From NCBI GenBank assembly GCA_019054805.1, contig JAHQIY010000023.1:372001-436000 (forward strand): a stretch of DNA of 64,000 nt. The letters are read 5' to 3'. The notes beneath the pieces were generated by a model that did not search any database, was not told the DNA's origin, and saw nothing but the letters and a program-made list of their open reading frames with translations. Positions 1 through 11,933 of the stretch are shown piece by piece. Every line of letters starts with the position of its first letter. Within the stretch, counting starts at the first letter, position 1. Origin of the DNA: Brachionus manjavacas (lineage: Eukaryota; Rotifera; Eurotatoria; Ploima; Brachionidae). The position numbers and the translations under genes are program-made.

Positions 1-2316
1 ATTCACTAAGACTTTTTAAGATATCGAAATTAAATTTGTATATCAACAAATATGACTGACGACGACACAATAACAATCGTAAACAAAATTTTAAAAGTTG
101 ATTTTCAATTTTTTCAGAAATCAACTTGATTCAGTTAGAGTTTAAAATTGGGAAAAATCTTATTTTTATAAAAAAACTTTTAAGCTAAGATAAAAACGAA
201 GATTTGAACAAAATCATTTATTAGGAATCAAACGCTTTTGTGTACTTTTCTAATTATATAATCCTCATTCTTTTCGTTCAATTCAGTTGAAGATATTTTA
301 ATTGCTTGTTCTTCCAACTTCTTGTTAGTTTTTTGTAAATTTTTATTTATAACAAAATATTTGGGGCTGAAAACCCTTAAAAGCTCTTTTTTGTTGTTGG
401 CTAGGAGTTGTTTTCTTTAACTGTTAGACTTTTTGTAATCAATTTTAAGCCATGTGTGTGTAAATAGTTCAGTTAAGTAATGTGTAAATAATAAATTCCT
501 TTTAAATTAAATTTTTCATTGATCACTAATTCGTTTTAAAAAATTCTTAGAGTAAGCAGTTTTTAATTTGTTTCCTATTATTCATATTATTTTATTTCGC
601 CTAAGATACAACAAAAAATTCGCTTTTCAATGTAGAAAAAGCTCATTTTCCTAATGCTACAGTAAATTATTTGATAAGAGTGTTTTTTGTTCTTCCATTG
701 ATAATATTAAAAAATCATTATATTTATTGATTTTTTAGCAAGAAAACTTGGTTTTTAATGAAAACTATGTGTTTAATGTAAGCCGCTCAAATAAGATAAT
801 TTTAATTATGAATTGTGAGAGTCGTCGTCGTCTAAAAACTTGGTTCATTTGCTAGCTGTTTTGTTTGGAGTTACTTTGAATTTGACAAACAAAAAAGACA
901 TGATTAAATGAGATATGTGTGTTGGAAAATAGAAGCTTTGATGAAAAAAAAAAAACCCAATAAAAGTCCTAATTTGCATATTCTTTGGTTATTTTTCAGT
1001 TTTCAATATTCGAATCATATCTGTATGATTTATTTAGAAATTCAATAATTAATTTCGAATTAGTCGAAAATTAAAATTGTAAATTTTGAATTAGTACCAC
1101 TGCTTCATTTATTAAAATGACATTTTAGATTTTAAGACAATGCCCAGTAGAAAACTTTGGTATAAAATATGTCATCTTGATTCACAAAATGGAGCCATTT
1201 TGTTAGTTTTTGAACATTCTGAAATGTTTTCACATGCGAACGTATGAGGCCAAATATTTTCTACTCAATGAATAATAATATTCTGAATGGAAAATCAATA
1301 TTTATTGATTTTATTTATTTTATTTCTAAAACAAAGTGATACTTGAAAACAAAATGATGATTTAAATTTCTAAAGCTTTAATTTAGTCGAATAAAAAATA
1401 TTGATAGAAAGAAACTATTTCTGAAAAGATAAATTGTAAATAGTTATTCATTTTTTGTTTTGTTTATCTGATCATTTTTCCCCTACAAACAAAGTTGTCA
1501 AAATAACGTAAGTGCTGCATTTTTCTGGCTCGTCGCTGAACAAAAGAGTAATTTAGTTTTATTCTAACCCACAGCTCATTAAAACCGGCACTAGCACACG
1601 TCAACTGTAAATTTTCGATTCGTTCAGCTAACCCATTTCAATTTAAAAATTTTAAGTTTTTCGTCCAGAAAAAAAAATTTAATTGTAGTGAAAAAAATTT
1701 TTTTTTAATTTCCATGAACTTGATTTAATTAGTGCCAGTAGATAGAGCTACTTATAAAAAAAATTTATATTCAATTTAGTTTTTTTTTCTATTTTACATT
1801 TCTAAAAATAATTTTAACAAATTTTAACATGCTTAAGTATTGAGTTTTAATGAGACAACGTAATTTCAAAATTTAAAAAAAGTTAAATAGAAAAAAAAGA
1901 ACCTGCCATTTGGATTTGAAGAAAAAATTAAAAATTTAAATAATGTTCTGATTTTCGATCAAGATTAAATAATTTATCTTAATTTTTTGACACATCCTTT
2001 AAATAATCGTGCCGCAGCCATTAATTCTTTTAATTTTTGTGCTATTATTCACGAAGAAAAAAAATCGATAAATGATTAAACCATAGCATACTAATTTTTA
2101 ACTTAAATTATGTTTATTTCTCTGTTGTTGTTGTTTTTTGTTTTTTTTTTTTGTTCAAATATCAGTCTAAAACCTTGTGAACCAAAAAAAAATTATTGAT
2201 TTTCTCTATCTCAAGAAAAATTCTTATTCTTCTTTTATCGCTTGATGTTTTTGGCATATTATTCAATTCTTATTTTTAGATATTTATTGTTCTATTAAAA
2301 AAAAAAAAAAGAAATA
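1..2316. other. A/T-rich intergenic DNA, no gene seen
   Basis: I see no convincing reading frame on either strand, only homopolymer runs and scattered A/T-rich sequence. The part next to 2317 presumably holds the promoter and 5' UTR of the immunoglobulin-domain gene, but no core promoter motif can be supported by eye. Confidence 0.6.
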
Positions 2317-3747
2317 ATGTATTTGAATTATGCAATGCTGTTTTTAATGGGTTTTTGCTCATCGATTGATGCTCGTTTGTTGAAAAAGAGACAGCATTCA
2401 TTCATTTTGACTCTTGATGTCAATCCATACCAGGGAATAGAGCCAACTAATACGCATGCATCTAAGCCAATGTCAGAGTATCATTTTCCTATCGATTCGC
2501 CCATTTTGAATATTACATGTACTGTTATGAATCCATCGTACAAATCAAGACTTTCTATCACAAAGCAACAAAAATTTGAAAGTGAATTTTTTTTTTTTCT
2601 TCAATTTATTTAAATTAAAAATTTAAAAAAAAAAAGGTGGTGAATCGAGTATTCCATTAGACATACTAGCACAAAACGAGTACACACTTTCGCCTAAATT
2701 GGACTCAAACAAATATAACATCGAGTTTACACAAACATCGTCAGACTCATATAGCATAGTGCTGTCAATAAAAAATCTAAAATTAGAAGACAATGGCATT
2801 TATACTTGTAAATACAACCAGATTGTGAAAAAAATCAACGCTATAATTTACAGTAATTTTGTTTATTTTGCTAATTGAATAATTAGGCTTTCATTTTGTT
2901 TTGAAAATCTTTGACAGAACCGCCAACATTATCACATTTGAGTTTTCCAGTGGCAAAAATGGAAAGATTCACTCTGAACAGTATTGCCTCAGTGGCGTGT
3001 CGCGTCACTGACGTGTTTCCCAAGCCCACGCTCACCATTTCTCATCCGACAAAGAATCTAAATGATTCAATCATAATCAAAGACATTTCGAACACCAAGC
3101 ACAAAGAGTACTATTCGTACTCAATTTCTGCCGTGGTTAATTTCACAACAGACTACGCGGACAACAACAAGATTTTGAACTGTACCGTTCAATCTTTTGG
3201 TTCGAATGAGATTGAATTGACCAAGTCGTATCAGCTGCAAATTCATGGCACACAAATAATTGAAAGTGAGTGCGCCGATAATGTGATTGCTAAAAAAGGC
3301 GAGAAAAATTTTGAAATCAAGTGCGAATTTTTCTCTAATCCAAGAGAATATGTTGAGTGGACTGTTGAAAAGTCAAACATTGCTGCAACAACGACTGGTG
3401 AGCAAGCCGAGTTTTCGAACATAGATAACTCAGACAATGAATCTGTTGAGGATTTGGTTTTAAGAGAAGGTGATGTGAATGAACACTTGACTGTGCTGGT
3501 CGATCAAGGCCAGGACGGAATTTACACTGCAAAATTAAAATTTGACAAAATTCAGGAAGATGACTTCAGAAGTTACAAGTTACAGATAGGCTCTTTGACT
3601 CACTCGATTCGCCTTGTTTCAAGCGATACAGAATTGGCCAAGAGCATCCTGTCTGAACAAGACACATCAATTGGTTCGAGATCTCATTCCAAATTTAGCT
3701 TCTTATTGCTTAACTTGACTTTTTACTTTATTTTTTTGCGTCGATAA
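2317..3747 (+). CDS. Immunoglobulin-domain secreted/cell-surface protein
   Basis: Three exons (2317-2581, 2637-2852, 2918-3747) with GT-AG introns of 55 and 65 bp join in phase to give 436 residues. The first ~19 residues look like a signal peptide (MYLNYAMLFLMGFCSSIDA). Exon 2 ends an Ig-type fold with the DNGIYTC signature; its partner cysteine lies in the NITCTV stretch near the end of exon 1. Exon 3 has further Cys pairs (VACRV with LNCTV, and IKCEF) suggesting one or two more Ig-like domains, followed by a Ser/Asp-rich linker. The C terminus ends in a short hydrophobic stretch (FSFLLLNLTFYFIFL) and two arginines, which fits a GPI-anchor signal or a single membrane anchor. Adhesion or recognition at the cell surface is the family expectation. 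The precise orthologue is not recognised. Confidence 0.75.
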
Positions 3748-6745
3748 TTAAGCTAGAATTTGGATCTAATGATAAAAATCAACTTAATGACTAAAACAAT
3801 TAATCTCATCATATACTATTTCAAAATTGGCTAGTTTTTTTAAGTGAATTTTGAGACGGACAAAAATTTTGTTAATAGTCATAATATAAATTAGCATTTA
3901 TTATTGTAAATAAGGGACTTAGCTTATTATTAGTCGAATATTTGTAGAATCGTTTTAATTAACCCTATAGCTCAAATGAAAAATAGATGTTCATCGAACC
4001 GTTTACCTTTTTTAATATTTAATAATATATTTATGATTTTTTAATGTTTGTCATTACCTAATAGATAATGACATATAATGAATTTTTAAATAAATGTTAT
4101 TATACTAAATATGTTTGTAATTAAAATCTTTGAAATTTTTTAGAAAATTATTTTTTTTTCTGTGACAGCGAGCCTACATTGGTATTCTTATTCATTTATC
4201 AACTTATTTCACATTCTTGGTTTTTCTCAATAATATCTTATCGTCGCACAATTTAATAAAATTAAAAAAAATAATCTATTTTTTTCACTCAACAACAATT
4301 GATTTTTTTAAAATTATACATAAAATAAAGAAATTACAAATAAGATTGATAATTAGACCAAATTTTAATCTGTTTCTTCCTGAATAATTTATTAATATGA
4401 CCATTTATTTCTACTCATTGAGTTGATGATATTTTTTGCTTGATTTTTATTTTACTTTAAATAGAAAAATAAAAATAAAAACTGAATAATAATTTGTGAA
4501 ATTATTAATAAAAATATTTTTTTTTGATTCTCTTCACTTTTTATCGTCTTATAAAATTTTTGGAACAGTTTTTATCTACCATATTAACACTCAAAGGGCA
4601 AAATATTTTTATACGTTTGCAAAAGCCTTTAGGTTACATAACAACCATGTTATGCAAAATATGTTAAAAAATAAGTGGTTTAATTTTTTGTGTTTGAATT
4701 ACAAAATGTATCCAATGTTAAAATTGAAAAAGAACGATGTTTCAAATATTTTTTTTAAGTTTCAAAAAAAAATAATTTTAAGTTTATATTGCAAACATTT
4801 TCATATTTGAAATTTAACTCTTTGGTGAATTAGAATGAGCATAATTTTTGTTTTAAAATTTGAAAATTCTTTTTTAACTTTTAAACAATTCATTTATTTA
4901 TTTTTTATCGAACAAATGCTCCTTCAGAATAAATAAAATAAGATAAAAGTAGAAAACGAATAAAAAGAAAAATATTTCATTCAGATTAAAGTTTCAGTCG
5001 TTGAAAAACTGTGTCTATTCGGTTAGGTGAATCACTCCGAAAAATGGTATAGCTCTTTCAACAATTTCAAATATCCAAATGCGCTCTCTACTTAAATCTT
5101 TGCCTTTCAGCAAAAAACAATAAAAATTAAAGAAAATTAAATTAATTTTTCACCTTTTAAGTGTTTGACTTTGGGGAACAAAGATTCATCTATTTCGCAA
5201 AATTTACCTAGTCCGCTCAAATTTAAATTTTCTATGCAACTATTTTTATCAGTACATTACCTTTTTCCTTAAATTCAACAAACAAAAGAAGTACCAAAAA
5301 GGGTCAAAAAAAACTCTCCGGCCTCTAAGTGTTAAAATTGTTTAAGTTATTTATTAAAAAATTTAGACTCTATAAAACTGTTCCAAGATGATTATTTGAG
5401 AAACTTTATGTTGTGTCAGCTTCAAAAATTTTAACTTTCAAGTCTTAAAATCAGGATTATAAATTTTTTGTTTAGAAAAAGAAAATGCATAACACATAAA
5501 ACAGATCCTTGCGTGACTCGATATTTCATCTTTACTTGTTTGTATAATTCGATGTTTATACGAAGAGTTGAGTTTTATTTTCAAAACAATTCAAAAGAAG
5601 AATTGATAAAGGGAGTTAGTTTACAGCTATTTTGAATAATTCAAAAGAAAATTCATTAGATACAAATTCTAGTGTCATAAAGATTTTTTTCAATTTCAGA
5701 TTTAAAAGTAGTTAATAAAAAAAAGTAAATAAAAAAGTAAACGATTTATTTTTTTTTAAATAAAAACCAAACATTCTTTGTTTGATGTAATTTATTTGAT
5801 TTAGATGTAACAAGATTGCAAAAGTAACTCCAATTTATTTTTTTAAAAAAATAAATTTTAAGCATCTCACTTATTTCATGCTTTATCAAAATTGTATAAA
5901 AATTTTTATCAAATTACGAAAAAATATACCAAATAAATAAATATTTTAAGCCGTAAAAATGAAAATGAAGATGGGAAAAGTGTTAATTATCAAGAGATTT
6001 CTTTAGAGATTTGCAGATATAAAAAATTCAGTTTAAAATTATTTGTTGACTTTAAACATGCTTTTGAACAACGATTAAAGAGCAAAAATATTTTAAACAT
6101 CTTTATTGAGTAATAATTTTTGAGAATGGTGAAAATTTTTATTATAAACTTCAATTTGGTTTCTAAAGTTAGGCTTCGATTTTAAATGCCGGATTTCAAT
6201 TCTTGAAATTTAAATTAAAATTCAACGTCCCCAAAAATCTAATCATTTTTTAAGCTTATTTTTTTTATAAAGAGTTATTTTGAATACAGGCACGTTTGAT
6301 TCTTTAATTTAGCTACTTTTTAAAAAGGATTTTATAGAACAAACTTTCAAATATTTTCAGCTCTAAAAAGTTTTTTTTTGGATTAAGTTAAAGATCATGT
6401 ATGTATTGCAAGATTGCATTAAAAATTGAAAAAAATTGTTAGCAATCATGAAATTGGTTTCGCTTATAATATAGGTTGACTATCATTTCCAACTTTAGAT
6501 TTATGTATTGATAATATTGAAAGGTCGCAGAAAGATAACACTTGAAAAAAATTCAATGGGTCTAACAAAACAAGAACTTTTTCTTTTTCCCTTTTCCTTT
6601 TTCAAAAAAAAAAGATGAAATTCGTTTTTTTGAATTTTCAATATATTTTTCAAATTGAATAAGGTGTTGAAAATTTTTATTTTTTAATTTATTATAAACA
6701 TTTTAAGATATTTAAATTTTTCTATTTTCCAAAGTGTTATATTTA
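3748..6745. other. A/T-rich intergenic DNA with one LINE-tail-like stub
   Basis: No supportable gene. An open frame at 4496-4810 has only Phe/Lys/Ile/Asn-rich composition and is probably chance. Around 4885-4985 the sequence GCTCCTTCAGAATAA followed by A-rich repeats matches the 3' ends of the LINE copies elsewhere in this window (16.2 kb, 41.0 kb), so this is probably a heavily 5'-truncated insertion. Confidence 0.5.
4885..4985 (-). repeat. LINE 3'-tail stub
   Basis: The block carrying GCTCCTTCAGAATAA next to (AAATA)-like repeats resembles the 3' termini at 16190-16290 and 41005-41100. The orientation matches those minus-strand copies. No coding part is left. Confidence 0.45.
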
Positions 6746-7136
6746 CAGTAGCGCTACGCCACATGGATTTTACGTAAATTTACGTCAAATTACGTTAATT
6801 TACGTAATTTTACGTAAAAAAAAGTAAATTTACGTAAATTAACGTAAAGATAGAAAAGTAAAATTACGTTTATTAACGTAAAATAACGTAAATTTACGTA
6901 ATTTGACGTAAATTTACTTTTTTTTACGTAAAATGTAAAACGGCCAAAAAACAGTCGAAAATTCAATATTTTAGACGATTTTTTTGAAAATTTGAATTTT
7001 CTGAGTTTTTTAACTAAAATTTTCAAAAAAGTAAATTTACGTAAATTTTCGTAAAATTTCATTTTTTTACCAGGTAAAATTTGGTAAAATTTGGTAAATT
7101 TTCGTAAAAAAAAGTAAAAAAATGTAAATTTCTCAG
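6746..7136. repeat. Left terminal inverted repeat of the Tc1/mariner element
   Basis: The 391-bp arm is rich in iterated TTTACGTAAA variants and ends internally at a CTCAG. It pairs with 8388-8778 with only slight length shuffling of a GGTAAAATTT sub-repeat near the inner edge. Confidence 0.92.
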
Positions 7137-7188
7137 TTTTATTAGATTTTTTTTAAAGTTGTATTAATTTTATCTTAATATAGTTTGT

Positions 7189-8180
7189 TTAGTGATTTGA
7201 CCATTCTCCATTCTTTTCAATCACTATTTCAATTACCTTTAATACTTGATTAGAGTTTAAAAAAATGAAAATTATGAAAATACCTTTTTTAAATGGTTTA
7301 TATAAGACTGGCATTTTGATGGACTTAGACTTTTTTGGAAATCAAAAATTGCCTCAACTGCTTCTTGTTCATTTTTGATCCCCTTTTTTCTAAGTGAATC
7401 TTTCAACTCATTCCAAACCATTTCAATTGGGTTTAGGTCTGGAGACTTTGGAGGAGACCTTATCTTTTAAAAATATTCCTTAGCTATTTTATATTATTAT
7501 TTTTTTTATAAAAAACACACCCAGTTTATGCTGTTTCTTTCCAAAAAATCACAGCAAAGATCTGATTTGTGCTTTGGGTCATTGTCTTGGTGCAATTTAA
7601 AATTAAATGAATTATTTTCAGACACAAATGGGATTAAATATTCAGCTAAAATATCCTTATACAATTCAGAATCCATAGTGCACTTAAAAAGCTAAAAAAA
7701 ATTTCAATTTAATTTGCTAAAGAATAAAAATTTACTGCAAATTCGGTGGCTCCGTTATACGAGATACCACCCCACACATGGATTTTACATTCAAATTTTG
7801 AGCTAGATGGGATAGCTTCAGGCCTTGATGACGGTAGTCTTAGATGATAAATATGCTGATCATACACTACTATTGTTGTCTCATCAACGAATATGTAATC
7901 TTTAAAATCACAGTCCCTATTACGCTGACACCAAATTAAGCGCTGGAGCTTTTGCAAATCGTTCTGTTTAGGACATTTTCTTAAACGTCTCAGCCTAAAG
8001 CCTTAATATAATATTTAAATTTTATTTTAATTAAAAAAAATTATAGTTTAACCTAGTTTAAATCTATACTTCCTTATTACACTACTGCTATATATTTTCC
8101 CAAATTTTTCTTCTATTTTATGAGCCGTTTTATAAGAAGCTTCAAGTCCTTTTTTTTTTAATAGTCCTTTGCTTATTAAA
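7189..8180 (-). CDS. Tc1/mariner DD34E transposase, multi-exon
   Basis: Minus-strand exons at about 8180-8053, 8001-7736, 7691-7521, 7463-7284 and 7236-7189 join in phase with GT-AG introns of roughly 47-57 bp. Joined, they give a Tc1-type transposase. Visible parts are the DNA-binding region end (ASYKTAHKIEEKFG, then VIRKYRFKLG), catalytic D in YIFVDETTI, the VWGGISYNGAT block, catalytic D in HQDNDPKH, and catalytic E in PDLNPIEMVW. The spacing between second D and E is exactly 34 residues. It ends IEKNGEWSNH with a stop, a typical Tc1 C terminus. All catalytic residues are present and I see no frameshift in these exons. The N-terminal helix-turn-helix exon(s) upstream of 8180 are not resolved, so the start is unknown. 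It would cut and paste DNA at TA sites. Several introns in a small cut-and-paste transposase are unusual. Confidence 0.85.
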
Positions 8181-8387
8181 CTTTAATTAAAACTATTTAA
8201 AATATATCTTAAATTTACTTAAAAAACCTTAATAAATCGAATAATTGCAACTAATGCAACGAACAGTATGAAAACCGATAGAGCAGCTGCAAAAAAATAA
8301 GTATAGACATAAACTTTTGTGTTTTTTTCATTGTATTATCTTTATAAACAGAAATTAAAACTTAGAAACTAAAGAAATAAATAAAAT

Positions 8388-8778
8388 CTGAGAAATTTAC
8401 ATTTTTTTACTTTTTTTTACGAAATTTTACGAAAATTTACCAAATTTTACCTGGTAAAAAAATGAAATTTTACGAAAATTTACGTAAATTTACTTTTTTG
8501 AAAATTTTAGTTAAAAAACTCAGAAAATTCAAATTTTCAAAAAAATCGTCTAAAATATTGAATTTTCGACTGTTTTTTGGCCGTTTTACATTTTACGTAA
8601 AAAAAAGTAAATTTACGTCAAATTACGTAAATTTACGTTATTTTACGTTAATAAACGTAATTTTACTTTTCTATCTTTACGTTAATTTACGTAAATTTAC
8701 TTTTTTTTACGTAAAATTACGTAAATTAACGTAATTTGACGTAAATTTACGTAAAATCCATGTGGCGTAGCGCTACTG
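8388..8778. repeat. Right terminal inverted repeat of the Tc1/mariner element
   Basis: Reverse complement of the left arm, ending GGCGTAGCGCTACTG and followed by TA. Confidence 0.92.
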
Positions 8779-8818
8779 TAATAGTATGGAAATACTTAAC
8801 CAATATGATTAACACCGC

Positions 8819-9007
8819 AAATGTACAAATTTACTTGCTTTAAATCCTGGATTAAAAGCTGATAATTTTATTAGCATTGAATCTGCTCAAGGAAACCAAG
8901 ATTTGTACCAAATCAAAAATGGCTCCCAGCACGAGTTAACCACAAAGAATTGCAATTCTAATCAGCTTGGTCCTTTTATTTTAATAGTAGCAATCTTTCG
9001 GACTTAA
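8819..9007 (+). pseudogene. Possible gene fragment beside the Tc1 element
   Basis: A 62-codon open stretch without an initiator has a balanced composition (for example NPGLKADNFISIESAQGNQ) quite unlike translated A/T-rich spacer. It starts about 40 bp outside the right end of the Tc1/mariner element. I do not recognise it. It may be an exon or a remnant of a gene or transposon. Confidence 0.3.
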
Positions 9008-9204
9008 TTACCATTTTTATCAATAATCTTGGTATGGGATTGAGTGGTTCTGATTAAATAATTTTATTTTAAAAATAATAGCCATACTTAACGGGTGTTC
9101 AAAAAAGAATGTTCAAAAGTTTGTGATTTAAAAAAAAATGGTTTCCCATTGACTAAAATTAACCAAATTTTGTTAAGTTTTTTGTATCATCTAATAATTA
9201 AAAA

Positions 9205-9556
9205 ATTATAAAAAACTAGTTGTTACAATTTTTGTTAATAGAAACAGACCATTTGAAGCACCTTTGCCTAAAATGAAGAGTGTCCTTTGATGATTTTATA
9301 GTAAACATAAATGATTAATAATTCATTTTAAAGAGAAAAATGAACTTTTTTAAAAAAATAATTGAAATTTGACTTTTTGAATTTCCTCAAAAACATTACG
9401 TATCAATATGCTTTTTGCTATAACTTACGAAGGTCCAAATGTTGTCAAATTATATATTTATTAAAAAAACATCAAAAGACACTCGTCATTTTTAGGCAAA
9501 GGTGCTCCAGATGGTCTGTTTCTATTAATAAAAATTGTATCAACTAGTTATAAAAT
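9205..9556. repeat. Foldback element with ~90-bp arms
   Basis: The arm at about 9205-9300, containing GAAACAGACCAT and GCACCTTTGCCTAAAAT, is repeated in inverted orientation at about 9460-9556 with a few mismatches. The loop is about 160 bp. It resembles a non-autonomous foldback/MITE. Target duplications were not identified. Confidence 0.75.
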
Positions 9557-10739
9557 TGATTAAAATTGTAAAATTGATTCAGATTAATTCTAATTATAAT
9601 TTAGGTTGAAATTAAATTTAAGTTTGAACAAAATGATCTTGGAAAATAAACATAAAATTTTTTTTTTTAAAGCTGTAAAATTCAGCAAATTTCTCAAACA
9701 AATACTTTATCTATTGAAAAAAAGTTTCCAAATAATTATCAATCCTAATGATTAATTTAAAAAAAATTAGATCGAATTAATCAATTCTTAGATGCTGTTA
9801 GCTTTTTCTAAATTTATTTTTTTCACTTTAGAAATCCAAAAAATAGTTAATTTTAGTCATTTGCAAATTTCCAGACCGACTTCGATTTGATAATTGGGAC
9901 ACTGTGGGATACCAGAGCTTTTTTTAAAATATTTATTCGAATAATTAATGACTAATTCTATTAATAATGATATTGTTTTAAAATTAAATTGTGTATTCAT
10001 TTTGTTCAATTCTTTTTACTTTTATTTGATAATCTTAATTATTCTTATGAAAAACAGAATATTCGTGGTGTTTTAGTAAAATTTGCTTTCCGTTTATTGT
10101 TAAATCATCAAATTATTTGATTAATTGGTATTTTAATTTCTGAGCATGGTGATTTGATTCAAAATTTAATTTCTTATGTTAAGTGTTGGTCACCGATGGT
10201 TTAGTCTGTTGTGAGATAAATCAGTAATAGAAACGCTAGATAACTAATTTTGATAATACAAAAAATATTTCAAAAACTTTTCTTATTATAAGAGTGTTAA
10301 ATGAATAGAATATATTGCTGAAATCCGCCATTTATTTAAAAAAGATCAATTTCATTGCGGATGCCTAAATCATTACTTTTTCAAAATTTCAATACTTTAA
10401 CGAGATTTTAACCAAAATAAGACAATGAAGATAATATAAAGTCGATAAGTTGACATATGCACTAAAATTCTTTTATCAAGAAATATGAAAAATAAATTTC
10501 AAATTTTTTTAAAATTATTTCACTGAAAATTTTTGAAATTACATGATTCAATTTAAAAAAAAAATATTAGTCTTAAATGAGATGCTACCAAGTTCAATTA
10601 AATTTTTTTCTATTAAATAAGGTCAATTTTTGAAAATTTATTTAAAAAAATGTGAAAAATAAAAAAAAGTTCTAGTTTATTTTGTGTAGTTATTAAATAT
10701 CTGATTTGATCGATTTTAAAGTTTTTCTCTTTTTAAAAT

Positions 10740-11933
10740 TTACCATGGAAAATGATTGTTTTGATTATTTTGATTGTTGGAATTATTTATACTTTGGTTA
10801 TAAGTATTTGGAATATTTAATTTTGGCTGACTTGCTATTGAAGCCTGATTTGGGATTTCTGGCGGTGGCCTATTTATCATTTGAGTTTGATTAGAATACA
10901 TATTAAATGTTCCAAATGGATTTTGATATGGAGTTGAAAATTGAGGAGGTTGTTGATAAGGACTCAAATTTTGTGTACCATTATGACTTAGCGGCGAATT
11001 TAAAGGCTGCGTATAAGAAACTAAGGGATTTCTTTGCTCAGGACTTGTCGATAAATTAGACAATTCATTTAAAAGTGAATTGTATTTATCATTTTGGCTA
11101 TTTTCATTATTTTTTTTTGATGAAGCATCATCATTAGCCGATGTCTGATTTTGAAAAGAGTTATCAAAAACATCTAATAGTTCGTCTGAAGCTTGCTTTA
11201 AAGGTCCTGATTTTGAAGGATTTGGATCAGAATTTTCTTGCCAAGAATCATGAAAGTTATTAGAAGGAAAATCAAGAAGATTATTTGAAATTGGTGTTTT
11301 TGTCTCAGGCGCTGAATCACTCTGAGCTCTTAATTCATTTTGTGCCAAAGGCTCACTTTTTTTCTCTTCAAGGCTATTCTCTGCTTCTTTCAATTCAGTT
11401 GTTTTTTCCTCATTTTTTTTCTTTTCTGCCGTTCTCATCATGAGGACAACCTCGAATAAATCTTTCAGATTATTAAAAAATTCTTGAGCTTGTCTTTCTG
11501 TTTTGATTGCAAAATATTGAAAGTTGTTTTGTGAATTTTTGTATATGTACCCAATTGCTCTTGGATCAGTTGTGTCTCTTGCAATATATGAAATGCTTTT
11601 AACCGAATGTTTAAACATCAATTGATTAGTTTTCTCATCTAAAATTTCTATTCCTTCTAGATTTATTTTGATGCAAATGCGCTGCTTGTGTTCTTTCTTT
11701 GCAAGAACAACAGCTTTTAATTTTACCATTGCTGTCTGGCACACATCATCACCGTTCTCCTTTTTTACATCTTCGACGCCAATAAATTTACCACGAATTA
11801 AAACACCATGTTTAAATCTATCCGGATCGTTTGAGACTGATAATTTTTTTCCAGGTTTTGATTTTTTTGTTTCAGATTCATTCGCAGTGTCACTGGACAG
11901 AATTGGTGTTCCCATTTCGCCTGGCGTACTCAT
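10740..11933 (-). CDS. Dab: Disabled-like PTB-domain endocytic adaptor
   Basis: Single-exon frame of 397 residues starting MSTPGEMGTP. Residues ~38-168 form a phosphotyrosine-binding domain of the Disabled type: DPDRFKHGVLIRGKFIGVE, then the basic KKEHKQRICIKINLEGIEI block, ISYIARDTTDPRAIGYIY, and a C-terminal helix EFFNNLKDLFEVVL. In the family this domain binds NPxY tails of LDL-receptor-type receptors and PI(4,5)P2. The rest is low complexity, Ser/Asn/Gln/Pro rich, with an NPF tripeptide at residues 338-340 (EH-domain ligand) and acidic LLDF/LLDVF motifs that could contact clathrin or AP2. This fits a Dab1/Dab2 orthologue that sorts receptors at the plasma membrane. Lack of introns is notable. 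A TAG acceptor-like site lies 6 nt before the ATG. Confidence 0.88.
   Translation of the reverse strand: MSTPGEMGTPILSSDTANESETKKSKPGKKLSVSNDPDRFKHGVLIRGKFIGVEDVKKENGDDVCQTAMVKLKAVVLAKKEHKQRICIKINLEGIEILDEKTNQLMFKHSVKSISYIARDTTDPRAIGYIYKNSQNNFQYFAIKTERQAQEFFNNLKDLFEVVLMMRTAEKKKNEEKTTELKEAENSLEEKKSEPLAQNELRAQSDSAPETKTPISNNLLDFPSNNFHDSWQENSDPNPSKSGPLKQASDELLDVFDNSFQNQTSANDDASSKKNNENSQNDKYNSLLNELSNLSTSPEQRNPLVSYTQPLNSPLSHNGTQNLSPYQQPPQFSTPYQNPFGTFNMYSNQTQMINRPPPEIPNQASIASQPKLNIPNTYNQSINNSNNQNNQNNHFPW

Larger units (their letters stand above)
6746..8778 (-). mobile_element. Tc1/mariner element with 391-bp terminal inverted repeats
   Basis: The 2033-bp element begins CAGTAGCGCTACGCC, ends with the exact reverse complement, and is flanked by TA on both sides, the usual Tc1/mariner target duplication. 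The inverted repeats run 6746-7136 and 8388-8778. They are almost identical: a 90-codon open frame inside one is repeated perfectly in the other. They are built largely from repeated TTTACGTAAA-like palindromes. The transposase lies between them on the minus strand. The near identity of the two arms suggests a recent or gene-converted copy. Confidence 0.93.
8779..10739. other. Intergenic region with a foldback and a short open stretch
   Basis: Apart from the foldback at 9205-9556 and the open stretch at 8819-9007, I see no supportable gene. Around 9860-10210 there are scattered codon-like stretches interrupted by stops that I cannot assign to any family. Confidence 0.5.

Noticed and set aside
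4496-4810. 104-codon open frame
   Set aside because: Phe/Lys/Asn/Tyr-dominated translation of A/T-rich DNA, with no splice or domain evidence.
6790-8734. Two identical 90-codon open frames (6790-7062 minus, 8462-8734 plus)
   Set aside because: They are mirror translations of the transposon inverted repeats made of TTTACGTAAA units; Lys/Phe/Leu-only composition and no other support.
10040-10210. Possible aldehyde-dehydrogenase-like remnant
   Set aside because: A few residues (FRLLLNHQI, LISEHGDLIQN) vaguely recall that family, but there are stops and no diagnostic motif.
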